Assembly (NCBI GenBank): GCA_018712865.1
Contig: DVGH01000065.1
Location: 1-33,719 of the forward strand
DNA length: 33,719 nt
Origin: Scatavimonas merdipullorum
GTDB taxonomy: Bacteria; Bacillota; Clostridia; Oscillospirales; Acutalibacteraceae
Reading direction: 5' to 3'
Shown: positions 22,788-30,862 of the stretch, one piece after another
How positions within the stretch are numbered: the first letter of the stretch is position 1
How the letters are laid out: the number at the start of each line of letters is the position of its first letter
Position numbers and translations under genes: made by a program
The notes under the pieces: model-generated
Databases searched by the model: none
What the model saw: only the letters and a program-made list of their open reading frames with translations
What the model was told of the DNA's origin: nothing

Positions 22788-23264
22788 TTATACAATCTTT
22801 TGAATCACGCAAACCGCGTGCGCGGCAATGCCCTCTCCGCTTCCGGTAAAGCCCAGCTGCTCTTCCGTTGTTGCCTTTACGCTGACCTCCTCCTGTGCAA
22901 CGCCGCAGGCAGATGCAAGATTTTTGCGCATCTGTTCTATAAAAGGCTTTAGCTTTGGCGCCTGCGCAACAATCGTGCTATCAATATTCCCAATCCTGTA
23001 GCCGTTTTCAGAAAGAAGCTGCGTTACGCGCCGCAGCAGTTTTAAGCTGTCTGCGCCGCTGTATACAGGGTCTGTATCGGGAAAAAGAGCGCCAATATCC
23101 CCCAGCGCTGCCGCGCCGAGCAGGCTGTCCATGACGGCGTGTGTCAATACATCTGCATCGGAATGCCCTGAAAGGCCCTTCTCATACGGTATCAAAACGC
23201 CCCCAAGAATCAGTTTTCTTCCGCCTGCCAGTTTATGTACGTCATATCCGTGACCGATCCGCAT
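22788..23264 (-). CDS. ispF: 2-C-methyl-D-erythritol 2,4-cyclodiphosphate synthase
   Basis: A 158-residue enzyme of the MEP isoprenoid pathway that cyclises CDP-methylerythritol 2-phosphate with loss of CMP. Metal ligands Asp8 and His10 are in GYDVHKL. SGHSDADVLTHAVMD, LGDIGALFPDTDP and the C-terminal KATTEEQLGFTGSGEGIAAHAV are all present. It overlaps the end of ispD by 23 bp. Start at ATG 23264 gives the exact family N-terminus (MRIGHGYD). It is the last gene before a strong terminator. Confidence 0.97.
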   Translation of the reverse strand: MRIGHGYDVHKLAGGRKLILGGVLIPYEKGLSGHSDADVLTHAVMDSLLGAAALGDIGALFPDTDPVYSGADSLKLLRRVTQLLSENGYRIGNIDSTIVAQAPKLKPFIEQMRKNLASACGVAQEEVSVKATTEEQLGFTGSGEGIAAHAVCVIQKIV

Positions 23265-23970
23265 GGCTGTTCCCTCTCTTTCCTTTGTCTCTTTTTAAAA
23301 GCAGGCTTTCCGCTAGCGCTATATCCTCCGGTGTTGTCAGCTTTAAATTTTCATATGTACCCGGCGTTACAAATACGTGCGCTCCAAGCGCTTCTATCAG
23401 CTTACAATCATCCGTATAGTCCCGCCCGCTTTTTTGTGCAGCTAAAAGCGCCTGCATATACAGCTCTTTTGCAAAAACCTGCGGCGTCTGGATTGCAACC
23501 AGACTGTCGCGGTCCGGCGTTTCTTTTATAAAGCCGTCGGCTACGACCTTAATCGTATCTTTTACCGGCACGCCGGGCGCGCTTGCCCCATACCTGTATG
23601 CGTTCTCCACCGTTTGATCAATCAGCTCCGGCGTAATCAGCGGCCGGGCGCCGTCGTGTATTGCAATATGCGTTATATCTTTGCCGATTTGCCCAACGCC
23701 GTTTTGCACCGATTGCTGCCTGGTTGCGCCGCCGCCGATTAAGCCGCATATCTTATTTAAGCAATACTCCACCCGCAGGCTGTCAAGGCGCTGCATATCC
23801 TCAGCACGACAGACAACATACACCCGGCTTACAGACGGTGCGCTTTCAAACGCCATAAGCGTATGGACCACGGCCTCCTTCCCGGCAAGCGGCAAAAACA
23901 ACTTCGGTATGCCGCCCATCCGTGTGGAAGCGCCTGCCGCAACGATCACCGCCGCCGTTTGATTTTGCAT
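23242..23970 (-). CDS. ispD: 2-C-methyl-D-erythritol 4-phosphate cytidylyltransferase
   Basis: A 242-residue enzyme making CDP-methylerythritol from MEP and CTP. The nucleotide-binding AAGASTRMGG(x)PKLFLPL is at about residues 11-28, and GGGATRQQSVQNG, HDGARPL and the C-terminal YTDDCKLIE/LKLTTPEDIALAE motifs are intact. It overlaps ispF by 23 bp, the usual pairing. The unusual part is the upstream side: it begins only 11 bp after the serine-hydrolase lipoprotein gene, with GGGGGTGG before the ATG, so it seems to share a transcript with the peptide-modification genes. Confidence 0.96.
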   Translation of the reverse strand: MQNQTAAVIVAAGASTRMGGIPKLFLPLAGKEAVVHTLMAFESAPSVSRVYVVCRAEDMQRLDSLRVEYCLNKICGLIGGGATRQQSVQNGVGQIGKDITHIAIHDGARPLITPELIDQTVENAYRYGASAPGVPVKDTIKVVADGFIKETPDRDSLVAIQTPQVFAKELYMQALLAAQKSGRDYTDDCKLIEALGAHVFVTPGTYENLKLTTPEDIALAESLLLKRDKGKRGNSHADRSRI

Positions 23971-23981
23971 TTTTCCACCCC

Positions 23982-25112
23982 CTATGCAAAAAGCGAGCCC
24001 TTTGCAATTGTATACAACTGCATGCCGATTTCAGATGCCAGCTTATCATCAACATTAGACAGAACCACCACGCGGATGCCTTCCAAATAGCTGATCATAT
24101 CAATCGAAAAAAATGCCATTGTATTTCCTTCATGGTAGCACTTATCTTCATCTAAAAACCATCCATACCCATAGCCAAACCCATTGTCGGTAAGCATTTT
24201 ATGTACCGTGGCCTTGCTGACGATCTTCCCATTTATAAAAGCATCCTGCCATTGAAACAAATCCTGCACGGTTGATACCATTTCCCCCGCCGCACCAAAA
24301 TAAGAGGTGTCGACCCGAAGGGCTTCTTCCCCGTCCTTATAGTACCCTTTTGCCGTTGCATCCTTTAGATCAAAGCTTGTATCCTGCATTTTTAGAGGAT
24401 CAAGAATATTCTGACGGATAAATTGGCTGTATGGCATGCCAGAAACCTGCTCTATAATATTCCCAAGCAGATAGTAATTGGAGTTGGAATACGCATATTG
24501 CGTACCCGGTTCAAAATCCAACGCATGGCCGTTTATGATCGCAAGGAGGTCTTCTGTGGTAAAGGTGTCGTCTGCAGACAGCTCTCCCTGTTCAGATAAA
24601 TACAAAACGTCATTGAGGTAATCCGGTATACCCGATGTCATATTCAAAAGGTTTTCAACCGTTATGCGGTCTGCATACAGATAGTCCGGAAAATACTCTT
24701 CGATGGTATCTGTAACAGCCAGCTTACCCTGCTCATACAAAAGCATAATTGCCGTCGCTGTAAACTGTTTGGTTATAGAACCAATTTCGTATTTTGTGTT
24801 TATTTGGTTTTGATCGCCCGTTTCTTTATTTGCAAGACCATTTACCGACGTATACAAAACGGTGTCGTCCACGCCGACCAGAACCGTTCCGCTGAAATCC
24901 TGCTCGCTGATATAATCGTCCGCCAGCTTTTTAATGCGCGTTTTTCTCTCCTCTGTTACAACATCCTCCGGCCTTGTTTCCAAAACCGCCGCGCTTTGCG
25001 GGCTTGTCCCTGCCTCCGACTCTGCTGGAGGAACGACCGAACAGGAGGCCGACGACAATATAAGCGCCGTACAGACCGCCAGCACGGCAAATTTCCTTGT
25101 TGACTTTTTCAC
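23982..25112 (-). CDS. class-C beta-lactamase-fold serine hydrolase, probable lipoprotein
   Basis: A 376-residue extracytoplasmic serine hydrolase (beta-lactamase/D-Ala-D-Ala peptidase fold). Catalytic motifs are SITK (112-115), YSN (208-210) and HEG (327-329, in place of KTG or HTG). The N-terminus has a signal segment ending SSASC (Cys24), a non-ideal lipobox. GTG 25112 is preceded by AGAGGTG with 6-nt spacing; GTG 25121 would overlap that site. It begins 33 bp after the second nucleotidyltransferase gene and ends 11 bp before ispD, with no terminator on either side. Such hydrolases act on D-amino-acid peptides, esters or peptidoglycan; the substrate is unknown. Confidence 0.88.
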   Translation of the reverse strand: MKKSTRKFAVLAVCTALILSSASCSVVPPAESEAGTSPQSAAVLETRPEDVVTEERKTRIKKLADDYISEQDFSGTVLVGVDDTVLYTSVNGLANKETGDQNQINTKYEIGSITKQFTATAIMLLYEQGKLAVTDTIEEYFPDYLYADRITVENLLNMTSGIPDYLNDVLYLSEQGELSADDTFTTEDLLAIINGHALDFEPGTQYAYSNSNYYLLGNIIEQVSGMPYSQFIRQNILDPLKMQDTSFDLKDATAKGYYKDGEEALRVDTSYFGAAGEMVSTVQDLFQWQDAFINGKIVSKATVHKMLTDNGFGYGYGWFLDEDKCYHEGNTMAFFSIDMISYLEGIRVVVLSNVDDKLASEIGMQLYTIAKGSLFA

Positions 25113-25145
25113 AACCAGCACCTCTTTTTCCGCGGGAACGCTACG

Positions 25146-26351
25146 CTATCTGCGGTAATCCAGCTCCATTTCTTTATAAAGCGCACGCATTTGCTTTGTG
25201 CTTTCCCCGCTTATGTCATTGATATATTTCAATGACCTATAGTCTAACCGCCTGTGTATAAATAAAGTGTCAAACCATGTAGCCCACCAGGGAAAATACA
25301 TAAAGGGCGTAAGCGCAGGCGCCTTTTCCAGTACGGGGAATTTTCCCTTGAGCATGGTATAGCTTGGAAATAGCCGGCGCAGCACATAACCCGCTTTAGA
25401 CGGCGGCTTTTCTTCCTTTGTTTCTCTTGCCGTTTTTGCAACATACGCATTGCGTCGCCTGCCAAAACTGCCATTTTGAATAACGTACAGCGAAAACGGA
25501 TCCTTTGCAAGACCCGCTCCGTCCGGTGAAAACCAGTCGTGCGCAAGCATTGTAAGGCGCTGCGCAAAGGTTTGAAAATGCAGCCTTTTAAGCAGTACCT
25601 CCAGTTGCCCGTCGTGCGGTACAGCCTGCTTTTTTTCAAGCATATAAAAATCAAGAATCATGCGGGGCGTAATCCCGGTTCCATAAAAATGTTTGGCCGT
25701 ATGGTCAAGCAAATGCAGGTAAAAATCCTGCGGCATCATAGCATAGCTATATTTCCTTCCATCTGTCCGGATCAGCCTTTGCGGGATTTCCACGTTAAAA
25801 AAAGATGCAGCCCTGTTTTCATCAATCACAAGCTTTTTATGCACCTCCACCGCCATGTGCGGCGGCTTTTCATATTCGTCGTGAATCCCTGTTCTGGAAA
25901 CAGGGTTGTAACCGCTTTGCACCAGAAAATCTCTAAGCTTTTTCACGCCGGAGGCATCTGTCCACAAATCGACATCCCCCATAAACCGCATATAGGGCTG
26001 CGGATAAAGGCGCTTTAACACACAGCCTTTAAGCGGAAGGTTTGCAATGGCCTCCCGTTCACAAAAATCAAGCATTTTCTGCAGTTCAAATTGCTGGGTC
26101 AAATCTTTTGCGACATACAGCTGATAATCCCGCAAAAAATCGTTTAAAACAGGCTGTGGAAGCTTTGGATTGTCTTTTAAAACGGGATACAGCATGGCAG
26201 AAAAACAGTTCTCCCGCGCAACCTTATATAAAATATCCCAACAAATCCCCTGCGGCGGCGGTTGTACATTTGCTTCGTTTACAACGCTCCCGACAAGAGA
26301 CAGCATGTATTTGTAATGCAAAAACAGGTTTGTCTTTTTTGTTTTTTCCAC
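25146..26351 (-). CDS. nucleotidyltransferase family protein (PF14907-like), copy 2
   Basis: A 401-residue cytosolic protein of the NTP_transf_5 nucleotidyltransferase group. The core is LPLKGCVLKRLYPQPY followed by the metal-binding pair in GDVDLW (Asp126, Asp128), then FLVQSGY. A helical region follows with MMPQDFYLHLLDHTAKHFYGTGITPRMILDFYML, LTMLAHDWFSPDGAGL and a basic C-terminus. It is a diverged paralog of the adjacent upstream gene with the same length and motif order. In copy 1 the Gly of GDVD is Val (VDID). GTG start with AAGGGGG 7 nt upstream. Family members transfer nucleotides to small molecules, proteins or peptides; the acceptor here is unknown. Confidence 0.82.
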   Translation of the reverse strand: MEKTKKTNLFLHYKYMLSLVGSVVNEANVQPPPQGICWDILYKVARENCFSAMLYPVLKDNPKLPQPVLNDFLRDYQLYVAKDLTQQFELQKMLDFCEREAIANLPLKGCVLKRLYPQPYMRFMGDVDLWTDASGVKKLRDFLVQSGYNPVSRTGIHDEYEKPPHMAVEVHKKLVIDENRAASFFNVEIPQRLIRTDGRKYSYAMMPQDFYLHLLDHTAKHFYGTGITPRMILDFYMLEKKQAVPHDGQLEVLLKRLHFQTFAQRLTMLAHDWFSPDGAGLAKDPFSLYVIQNGSFGRRRNAYVAKTARETKEEKPPSKAGYVLRRLFPSYTMLKGKFPVLEKAPALTPFMYFPWWATWFDTLFIHRRLDYRSLKYINDISGESTKQMRALYKEMELDYRR

Positions 26352-26384
26352 TTGCTTTCCCCCTTATGGGCTTTTATCAGAAAG

Positions 26385-27602
26385 TTAAATATAGTGGTCG
26401 ATCTCAAGCTCGCAGATGATATCACGCAGACTTTCAATTTGCTTTTGTTCCTGCTCCAGATTTTTGACAAACACAGCCGACCGAAATGCTTTCTTCCCTT
26501 TTAAAGCGCGTTTAAGATACACATACCATACGCAGGGGAGAAAAAATGGATACAAAAACGGCGCTTTTTGAAGCGCAGCGTATTCCCTGCATAAAGCCGC
26601 CCGCGGGGGAAAAAGCTTTTTGAGGATATAGCCGCCTTTTGATACCTTTTTTCCGCTATACAGCACAACGGCCGCTTGTGTCAAAACAATATTTTTTACC
26701 GTGCCCATTTTTCCGTTTTGGGCAATATACAGCGGCAGAGCATTTTCGGTCAGGCCTTTGCCGTTTGGTGAGAACCAATCGCAGGCAAGCGTGTGCATCT
26801 TTTTCTCAAAGGCGGTCAGCCCGGTCTGTGCAAGCGCAAGGGTAAGCGTTTTTTCATCTTCCTGCAAAAGGAGCGTATGCCGGCAAATATAAAAATCAAG
26901 CAGCATGCGCGGCGCTATGCCGCCATAGAAAAAGTGGTGTGCGCAATGTGCCAGCATATATACATAAAAATCCACCGCACACATGTCGTATGCATACCTT
27001 TTCCCGCTGTGCACAACGGCACGGTCCCAGACGCCTTCAAAATAGGGTGCATTTTTCCCGTTTTTCGCTACCAGCCTTTTATGCAGCTCCAGCGTGACCT
27101 TATTTGTGTTTTGATATACATTGTGTACCTGACCCTGTGCAGAGCATTTGTAACCGTTTTTCAGAAGAAAAGCATGCACGGCGTTTTCGCAGTCCTGTTG
27201 GATCAAAAAATCTATATCTACCATATAGCGCATTTCCGGCTGGGGATAAAACCGCTTAATATAGCTGCCTTTAAGCGCCATATTGCGTATGGCGTGCTGT
27301 TCGCAGAAATCTGTCAGCTGTGTTAGCACCATATCTCTGATATGGTTATTGGAAGCTTCCCGAAGAAACGCGCCGTACAGTTTTTCAAAAACCGCCTGCG
27401 GCGGCCTGTCTTCCGGTTTCATGGCTGACACAGTGTAAAATGCAGCCGGAGCAAACGCCGTTTCCTGGGCAATTTGCAGCAACACCCGCCAGTTTAACCC
27501 CTTTGGAGGCTTTGGCGGCACGGTACAGTTGACAGCTGCAGCCACCAGTTGCAGCAGATACCGGTATTCCCCAAAAAAAGCAAAATTCCTTACTTGCGGC
27601 AT
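26385..27602 (-). CDS. nucleotidyltransferase family protein (PF14907-like), copy 1
   Basis: A 405-residue paralog of the next gene downstream. The core MALKGSYIKRFYPQPEMR is followed by MVDIDFLI (Asp129, Asp131) and FLLKNGYKC. Later shared blocks are DFYVYMLAHCAHHFFYGGIAPRMLLDFYI (the segment spans about residues 208-238) and LACDWFSPNGKGL. The ATG at 27602 overlaps the upstream ABC gene by 13 bp, indicating translational coupling with the exporter. Related nucleotidyltransferases occur in some lasso-peptide clusters together with an HPr-kinase-like kinase, which is the basis for linking it to peptide tailoring. That function is inferred. Confidence 0.82.
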   Translation of the reverse strand: MPQVRNFAFFGEYRYLLQLVAAAVNCTVPPKPPKGLNWRVLLQIAQETAFAPAAFYTVSAMKPEDRPPQAVFEKLYGAFLREASNNHIRDMVLTQLTDFCEQHAIRNMALKGSYIKRFYPQPEMRYMVDIDFLIQQDCENAVHAFLLKNGYKCSAQGQVHNVYQNTNKVTLELHKRLVAKNGKNAPYFEGVWDRAVVHSGKRYAYDMCAVDFYVYMLAHCAHHFFYGGIAPRMLLDFYICRHTLLLQEDEKTLTLALAQTGLTAFEKKMHTLACDWFSPNGKGLTENALPLYIAQNGKMGTVKNIVLTQAAVVLYSGKKVSKGGYILKKLFPPRAALCREYAALQKAPFLYPFFLPCVWYVYLKRALKGKKAFRSAVFVKNLEQEQKQIESLRDIICELEIDHYI

Positions 27603-29293
27603 GGCTTCATCTCCGAGCAGACAATTTTACCGTCGATAATCTCTATACGCCGGTCGCATACAGACAGCGCCGCCTTTTTATGCGACACAATGATACAGGT
27701 TTTTTGATTGAGCGTTTTTATATTTTCCAAAAGCTTCTGCTCCGTTGCTTCATCCAGTGCGGAGGTTGCCTCATCCAAAATCAAAATGGGTGCGTCCGTT
27801 AAAATTGCCCTTGCAATGGCCACGCGCTGGATCTGGCCTTCTGAAAGGCCCTGTCCGCGCTCCCCAACCACCGTGTCCAGCCCGTTTGGCAGCTCTTCAA
27901 TAAAATCCTGCGCACAGCTGATTTTTGCCGCCCGGAGCACATCCTCATCAGAAGCCTGCGGACAGACAAACGCAATATTATCGCGTATTGTGCCGGATAA
28001 CAGAAAGTTTCCCTGCGGTACATATGCATACAGCCGGCGAATACTTTTGTCAACCGGGATTTGCCTGCCGTCTTTCAGCTTAAAATAAATGCTTCCGCCG
28101 GAAAGCGGATATACGCCCATAAGAAGCTTTGTGAGCGTACTTTTTCCTATACCGGACATCCCCATAATCACAGCAAACGTTCCCTTTTGCAGGGTAAGGC
28201 TTGCATTTTTCAGCACAAGGTCACGGTCGTATTGAAAAGATATATTTTTAAATACAATTGCCTGCAGATCCCGGTAAATCTGCTGCATATCCATTTCACC
28301 GTCATTGATCTGCGCTTCGTCGGGAAAGCGCTCAAGCTCCATCAAACGCTCTGCGCTTGCAAGCGCCCCGTAATACTTTGGAAGCAGGCCGGAAAGCTCT
28401 GCAACGGGGTTTTGGATTTGCCCGATCAACGATAAAACGGCCGTTAACGTACCGTACGTAACCGTACCCGCCACAATATGGACCGCGCCCCACAGCAGGC
28501 CGTATAAATATCCCGCAGAAAAAATAAAGGAAAAGCTGGTGCCGGCAATGACAGAAATCCGGTTTCTTTTGACCTTGATCCTATAGTTATCCTCCTGCAA
28601 TTGAGAAGCCCGCTGGTCAACCTTATCCTCTGCGCCAAACACCTTAACCATCAAAAGGCCGGATAAAATTTCCTGCATAAAAGAACGCACTTTTCCTTCT
28701 GTCTGCTGCACCTGCTTATGCAGCTTTTTCATTTTACTTCGGAAGGCTCTGGAAACAACCAGCAGCACAGACGCGCCCGCAATAAAAATAAGCGTAAACC
28801 GCCAGTCGATCGCTATTAACACAGACAGCGCGCCCACCAGCTTCGTAACCATAAAAGAAAACGACGGTAAAATAGAAACAACCGCATCCGCCACCACTGC
28901 CACGTCATTTGTGATCCGGTTTAAAAGCTCCCCGCTGTGAAAGGAAGATACTTTAAAATAATCTTTGCGGATAATTGTATTAAAAATGGTCTTTCGGTAA
29001 TGCACAGTAAGCTTTGCCCCAATATAAAAATAAATATTCTTTGTCACAACACGCAGCAAAAGCTGAAAAAGCAAAAGCCCGCCGTATACACAGCCGTAAA
29101 AAACAACGCCCTGCATCTCCCCCGCCACAGCGCTGTCTATCACCCCACGTGCGAGCAGCGCCGAATATACGCCGATCAGGGCCAGCACAGCATAAAACAC
29201 CACAATCAACAGTATATTTCCAATTTGTGATTTTGTATGGCCCGCAATCCAGCGCAAAGGCGATATTTTTTTTTGCGTTCCCTGTTTTTTCAC
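27590..29293 (-). CDS. ABC exporter (membrane domain fused to ATPase)
   Basis: A 567-residue exporter half-transporter, likely a homodimer. Six membrane helices (about 20-310) precede the ATPase domain with Walker A GMSGIGKST (378-386), signature LSEGQ (483-487), Walker B ILILDEATSALD and H-loop IVSHK. There is no N-terminal C39 peptidase domain, so it would not cleave a leader itself. The peptidase gene just upstream could do that. GTG start after GGGGGG. It sits between the S26 peptidase gene (37-bp gap) and the nucleotidyltransferase pair (13-bp overlap). It is probably the export step for the modified peptide. Confidence 0.92.
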   Translation of the reverse strand: MKKQGTQKKISPLRWIAGHTKSQIGNILLIVVFYAVLALIGVYSALLARGVIDSAVAGEMQGVVFYGCVYGGLLLFQLLLRVVTKNIYFYIGAKLTVHYRKTIFNTIIRKDYFKVSSFHSGELLNRITNDVAVVADAVVSILPSFSFMVTKLVGALSVLIAIDWRFTLIFIAGASVLLVVSRAFRSKMKKLHKQVQQTEGKVRSFMQEILSGLLMVKVFGAEDKVDQRASQLQEDNYRIKVKRNRISVIAGTSFSFIFSAGYLYGLLWGAVHIVAGTVTYGTLTAVLSLIGQIQNPVAELSGLLPKYYGALASAERLMELERFPDEAQINDGEMDMQQIYRDLQAIVFKNISFQYDRDLVLKNASLTLQKGTFAVIMGMSGIGKSTLTKLLMGVYPLSGGSIYFKLKDGRQIPVDKSIRRLYAYVPQGNFLLSGTIRDNIAFVCPQASDEDVLRAAKISCAQDFIEELPNGLDTVVGERGQGLSEGQIQRVAIARAILTDAPILILDEATSALDEATEQKLLENIKTLNQKTCIIVSHKKAALSVCDRRIEIIDGKIVCSEMKPCRK

Positions 29294-29330
29294 CGTGTCC
29301 CCCCATTTTTATACCCGCATTCCCGCAGCT

Positions 29331-29795
29331 TTAATATAGCAGCCTGCGAAGGCAGGCAAGGATTCTTCTTTTCCCTCCGCGATAGAGCCGCCGTATAACC
29401 CGTGTGTTCGTCCATACACGGCTGTACAACCGGTACAGCCGGTTTTCCACCGTATATTCTTTTCCGTTCCTTGTAAAGCTTTTCACCACGGCAATAATAT
29501 TTGCATCTGTGATACCATGCTCCACCACCGTTTGGTTATCGCCACACATAAGATAGCCGTTTTGGGTAACGGCAACAACTCTATGCAGTACAAACGCCCC
29601 ATTTGTACGCCTGTACAGCACAAGATCATATTTTTTCAGCCTGGCCGGCGGCTTTTCCAGCACAGCGGTATCCTTTTGGCTGTGCAGCATAGGCTGCATG
29701 CTTGTCCCGGTTACAGTAATACAAACCTGTGCGCCATTTGACAGGGCTTCCTGCATAACCGGATAAAGCTCCTTCATCCTCACCCGCTTATTCAA
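29331..29795 (-). CDS. S24/S26-family (signal-peptidase-like) serine peptidase
   Basis: A 154-residue S26-type peptidase. The catalytic Ser32 lies in TGTSMQPML, followed by the usual YDLVLYRR strand. The residue that is Lys in typical bacterial signal peptidase I is His here (VLHRVV, His71), as in SipW/ER-type enzymes; CGDNQTVVE closes the domain. No N-terminal membrane helix is present, and the C-terminus is strongly basic (RRLYRGGKRRILACLRRL). TTG start (29793-29795), with AAAGAGG upstream, overlapping the pqqD-like gene by 8 bp. Given its position, removal of the leader from the cluster peptide is the simplest role, but this is inferred. Confidence 0.85.
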   Translation of the reverse strand: MNKRVRMKELYPVMQEALSNGAQVCITVTGTSMQPMLHSQKDTAVLEKPPARLKKYDLVLYRRTNGAFVLHRVVAVTQNGYLMCGDNQTVVEHGITDANIIAVVKSFTRNGKEYTVENRLYRLYSRVWTNTRVIRRLYRGGKRRILACLRRLLY

Positions 29796-30051
29796 GCAGA
29801 CCAGCCTCTTTAAGCTCTCTTATAAATTTTTGCACCCCAGCCTTTGCCGTTTGTTCATCCACATCATACGCTTCAAGCATTTCTGAAAGTAATTCTTCCT
29901 CGCTTGCGCCATGCTCCAGCTTTTCCCACAAAAACGCACCTGTTTCGTTTAGATTTATCATACCGTTAAAATCCACCATGGCGGTTCCCACAGGAACAAC
30001 CACATAATTTTCCGCCACTTTTCTTAAAAGAAAATCCGGTTTGATTTTCAT
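29788..30051 (-). CDS. PqqD-family peptide-recognition protein (RRE-like)
   Basis: An 87-residue PqqD-family protein, the small winged-helix fold that binds leader peptides in many ribosomal-peptide pathways. Typical features are VVPVGTAMVDFNGMINLNETGAFLWEKLE followed by helices and a C-terminal VQKFIRELKEAGLL (the first spans about residues 19-47). The ATG at 30051 has GGAAGGA 9 nt upstream; the frame extends seven residues further without a ribosome-binding site. It follows the HPr-kinase-like gene by 20 bp and overlaps the peptidase gene by 8 bp. It most likely presents the 44-residue peptide to the modifying enzymes. Confidence 0.88.
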   Translation of the reverse strand: MKIKPDFLLRKVAENYVVVPVGTAMVDFNGMINLNETGAFLWEKLEHGASEEELLSEMLEAYDVDEQTAKAGVQKFIRELKEAGLLE

Positions 30052-30071
30052 ATCGCGACATCCTTCCAGCA

Positions 30072-30779
30072 TTATTTAAGTATTGCATCTGCTGCTATTT
30101 TAACAGCTTCCAAAGACATTGTACAGTCCATTTTATAAAACGGCGTTTCCAAAATCAGCTTATCTGTAAAAGCAAGCACCATCGAAAGCTTTTGCCGCGC
30201 CGTTTTATAAATTGTCTGCGGCAATAAAAGCGGTAAAATTTCAGCCGTCTTTTCCAATCTTTTAATTTGGTTTCGCTCTCCTCTGTGCAAAAACACAATG
30301 CCTTTCAAAGGAGCCGATATATTTTCACAAACAGCACAGTTTCCGCTCCATGGCGTTCCACAGGCGTAAATGGTATTGTTAAAAATACGCAGGGCCGGCT
30401 TATCGTCATTGAGGATTATGGCCTTATCCGCCCCATATTTTTGCTGCCACAGCCTGGTATGCGTGCTTTTTCCAACACCGCTGGCCGCTGAAAAAAGATA
30501 GGCTCCGCCTTCAAACAAAAGCGCGGACGCATGCAGCACAATTCCGTTAAACGGAATAATGGCGGAGGCAAAAAAGTTAGAGGTGCAGATATTTTCCGCA
30601 TCGCTTAAGGACATAGACGTATAAGCGCGTGCAAATTTTTTGTAATCATCCGCGGTATAGGGGATGATTATATCTGCCTGCGCAGACGGCTTTGCCAGAA
30701 ATTTCTGCGCTGTAGCGGTCAACTGTGCATAGAGCGGCTCCATACGTACAGTAAGCCCCGCAATCTGAAAAAAAGCCAT
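30072..30779 (-). CDS. HPr-kinase-like P-loop kinase
   Basis: A 235-residue protein with the C-terminal HPr kinase/phosphorylase fold: P-loop SAASGVGKST (97-106) and a downstream NDDKPAL segment (Asp125-Asp126), where HPr kinases have their catalytic acid. The N-terminal about 90 residues are not the HPrK N-domain. Homologs next to PqqD-like genes include kinases known to phosphorylate lasso precursor peptides; others are annotated only as HprK-like. The ATG at 30779 follows AGGAGGAGGG. This is the first gene after the terminator-like hairpin that follows the small peptide gene. HPr itself is an unlikely substrate, since true HprK is longer and not clustered this way. Confidence 0.85.
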   Translation of the reverse strand: MAFFQIAGLTVRMEPLYAQLTATAQKFLAKPSAQADIIIPYTADDYKKFARAYTSMSLSDAENICTSNFFASAIIPFNGIVLHASALLFEGGAYLFSAASGVGKSTHTRLWQQKYGADKAIILNDDKPALRIFNNTIYACGTPWSGNCAVCENISAPLKGIVFLHRGERNQIKRLEKTAEILPLLLPQTIYKTARQKLSMVLAFTDKLILETPFYKMDCTMSLEAVKIAADAILK

Positions 30780-30802
30780 CCCCCTTTAACCCTCCTCCTG
30801 TG

Positions 30803-30841
30803 AAAGAAATCAAGGCAGACAGATTGCTCTGCCTGCCTTGA
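30803..30841 (-). terminator. terminator/attenuator between the peptide gene and the enzyme genes
   Basis: In minus-strand RNA TCAAGGCAGGCAGA pairs with TCTGTCTGCCTTGA (14 bp, one G-U pair) around a GCAA tetraloop, followed by TTTCTTTC. It lies 22 nt past the stop of the 44-residue peptide gene and 23 nt before the kinase gene. Partial read-through would give more peptide than enzyme, a common arrangement for precursor peptides. Confidence 0.82.
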
Positions 30842-30862
30842 CATGTCCATTTGTTTGAGCGT

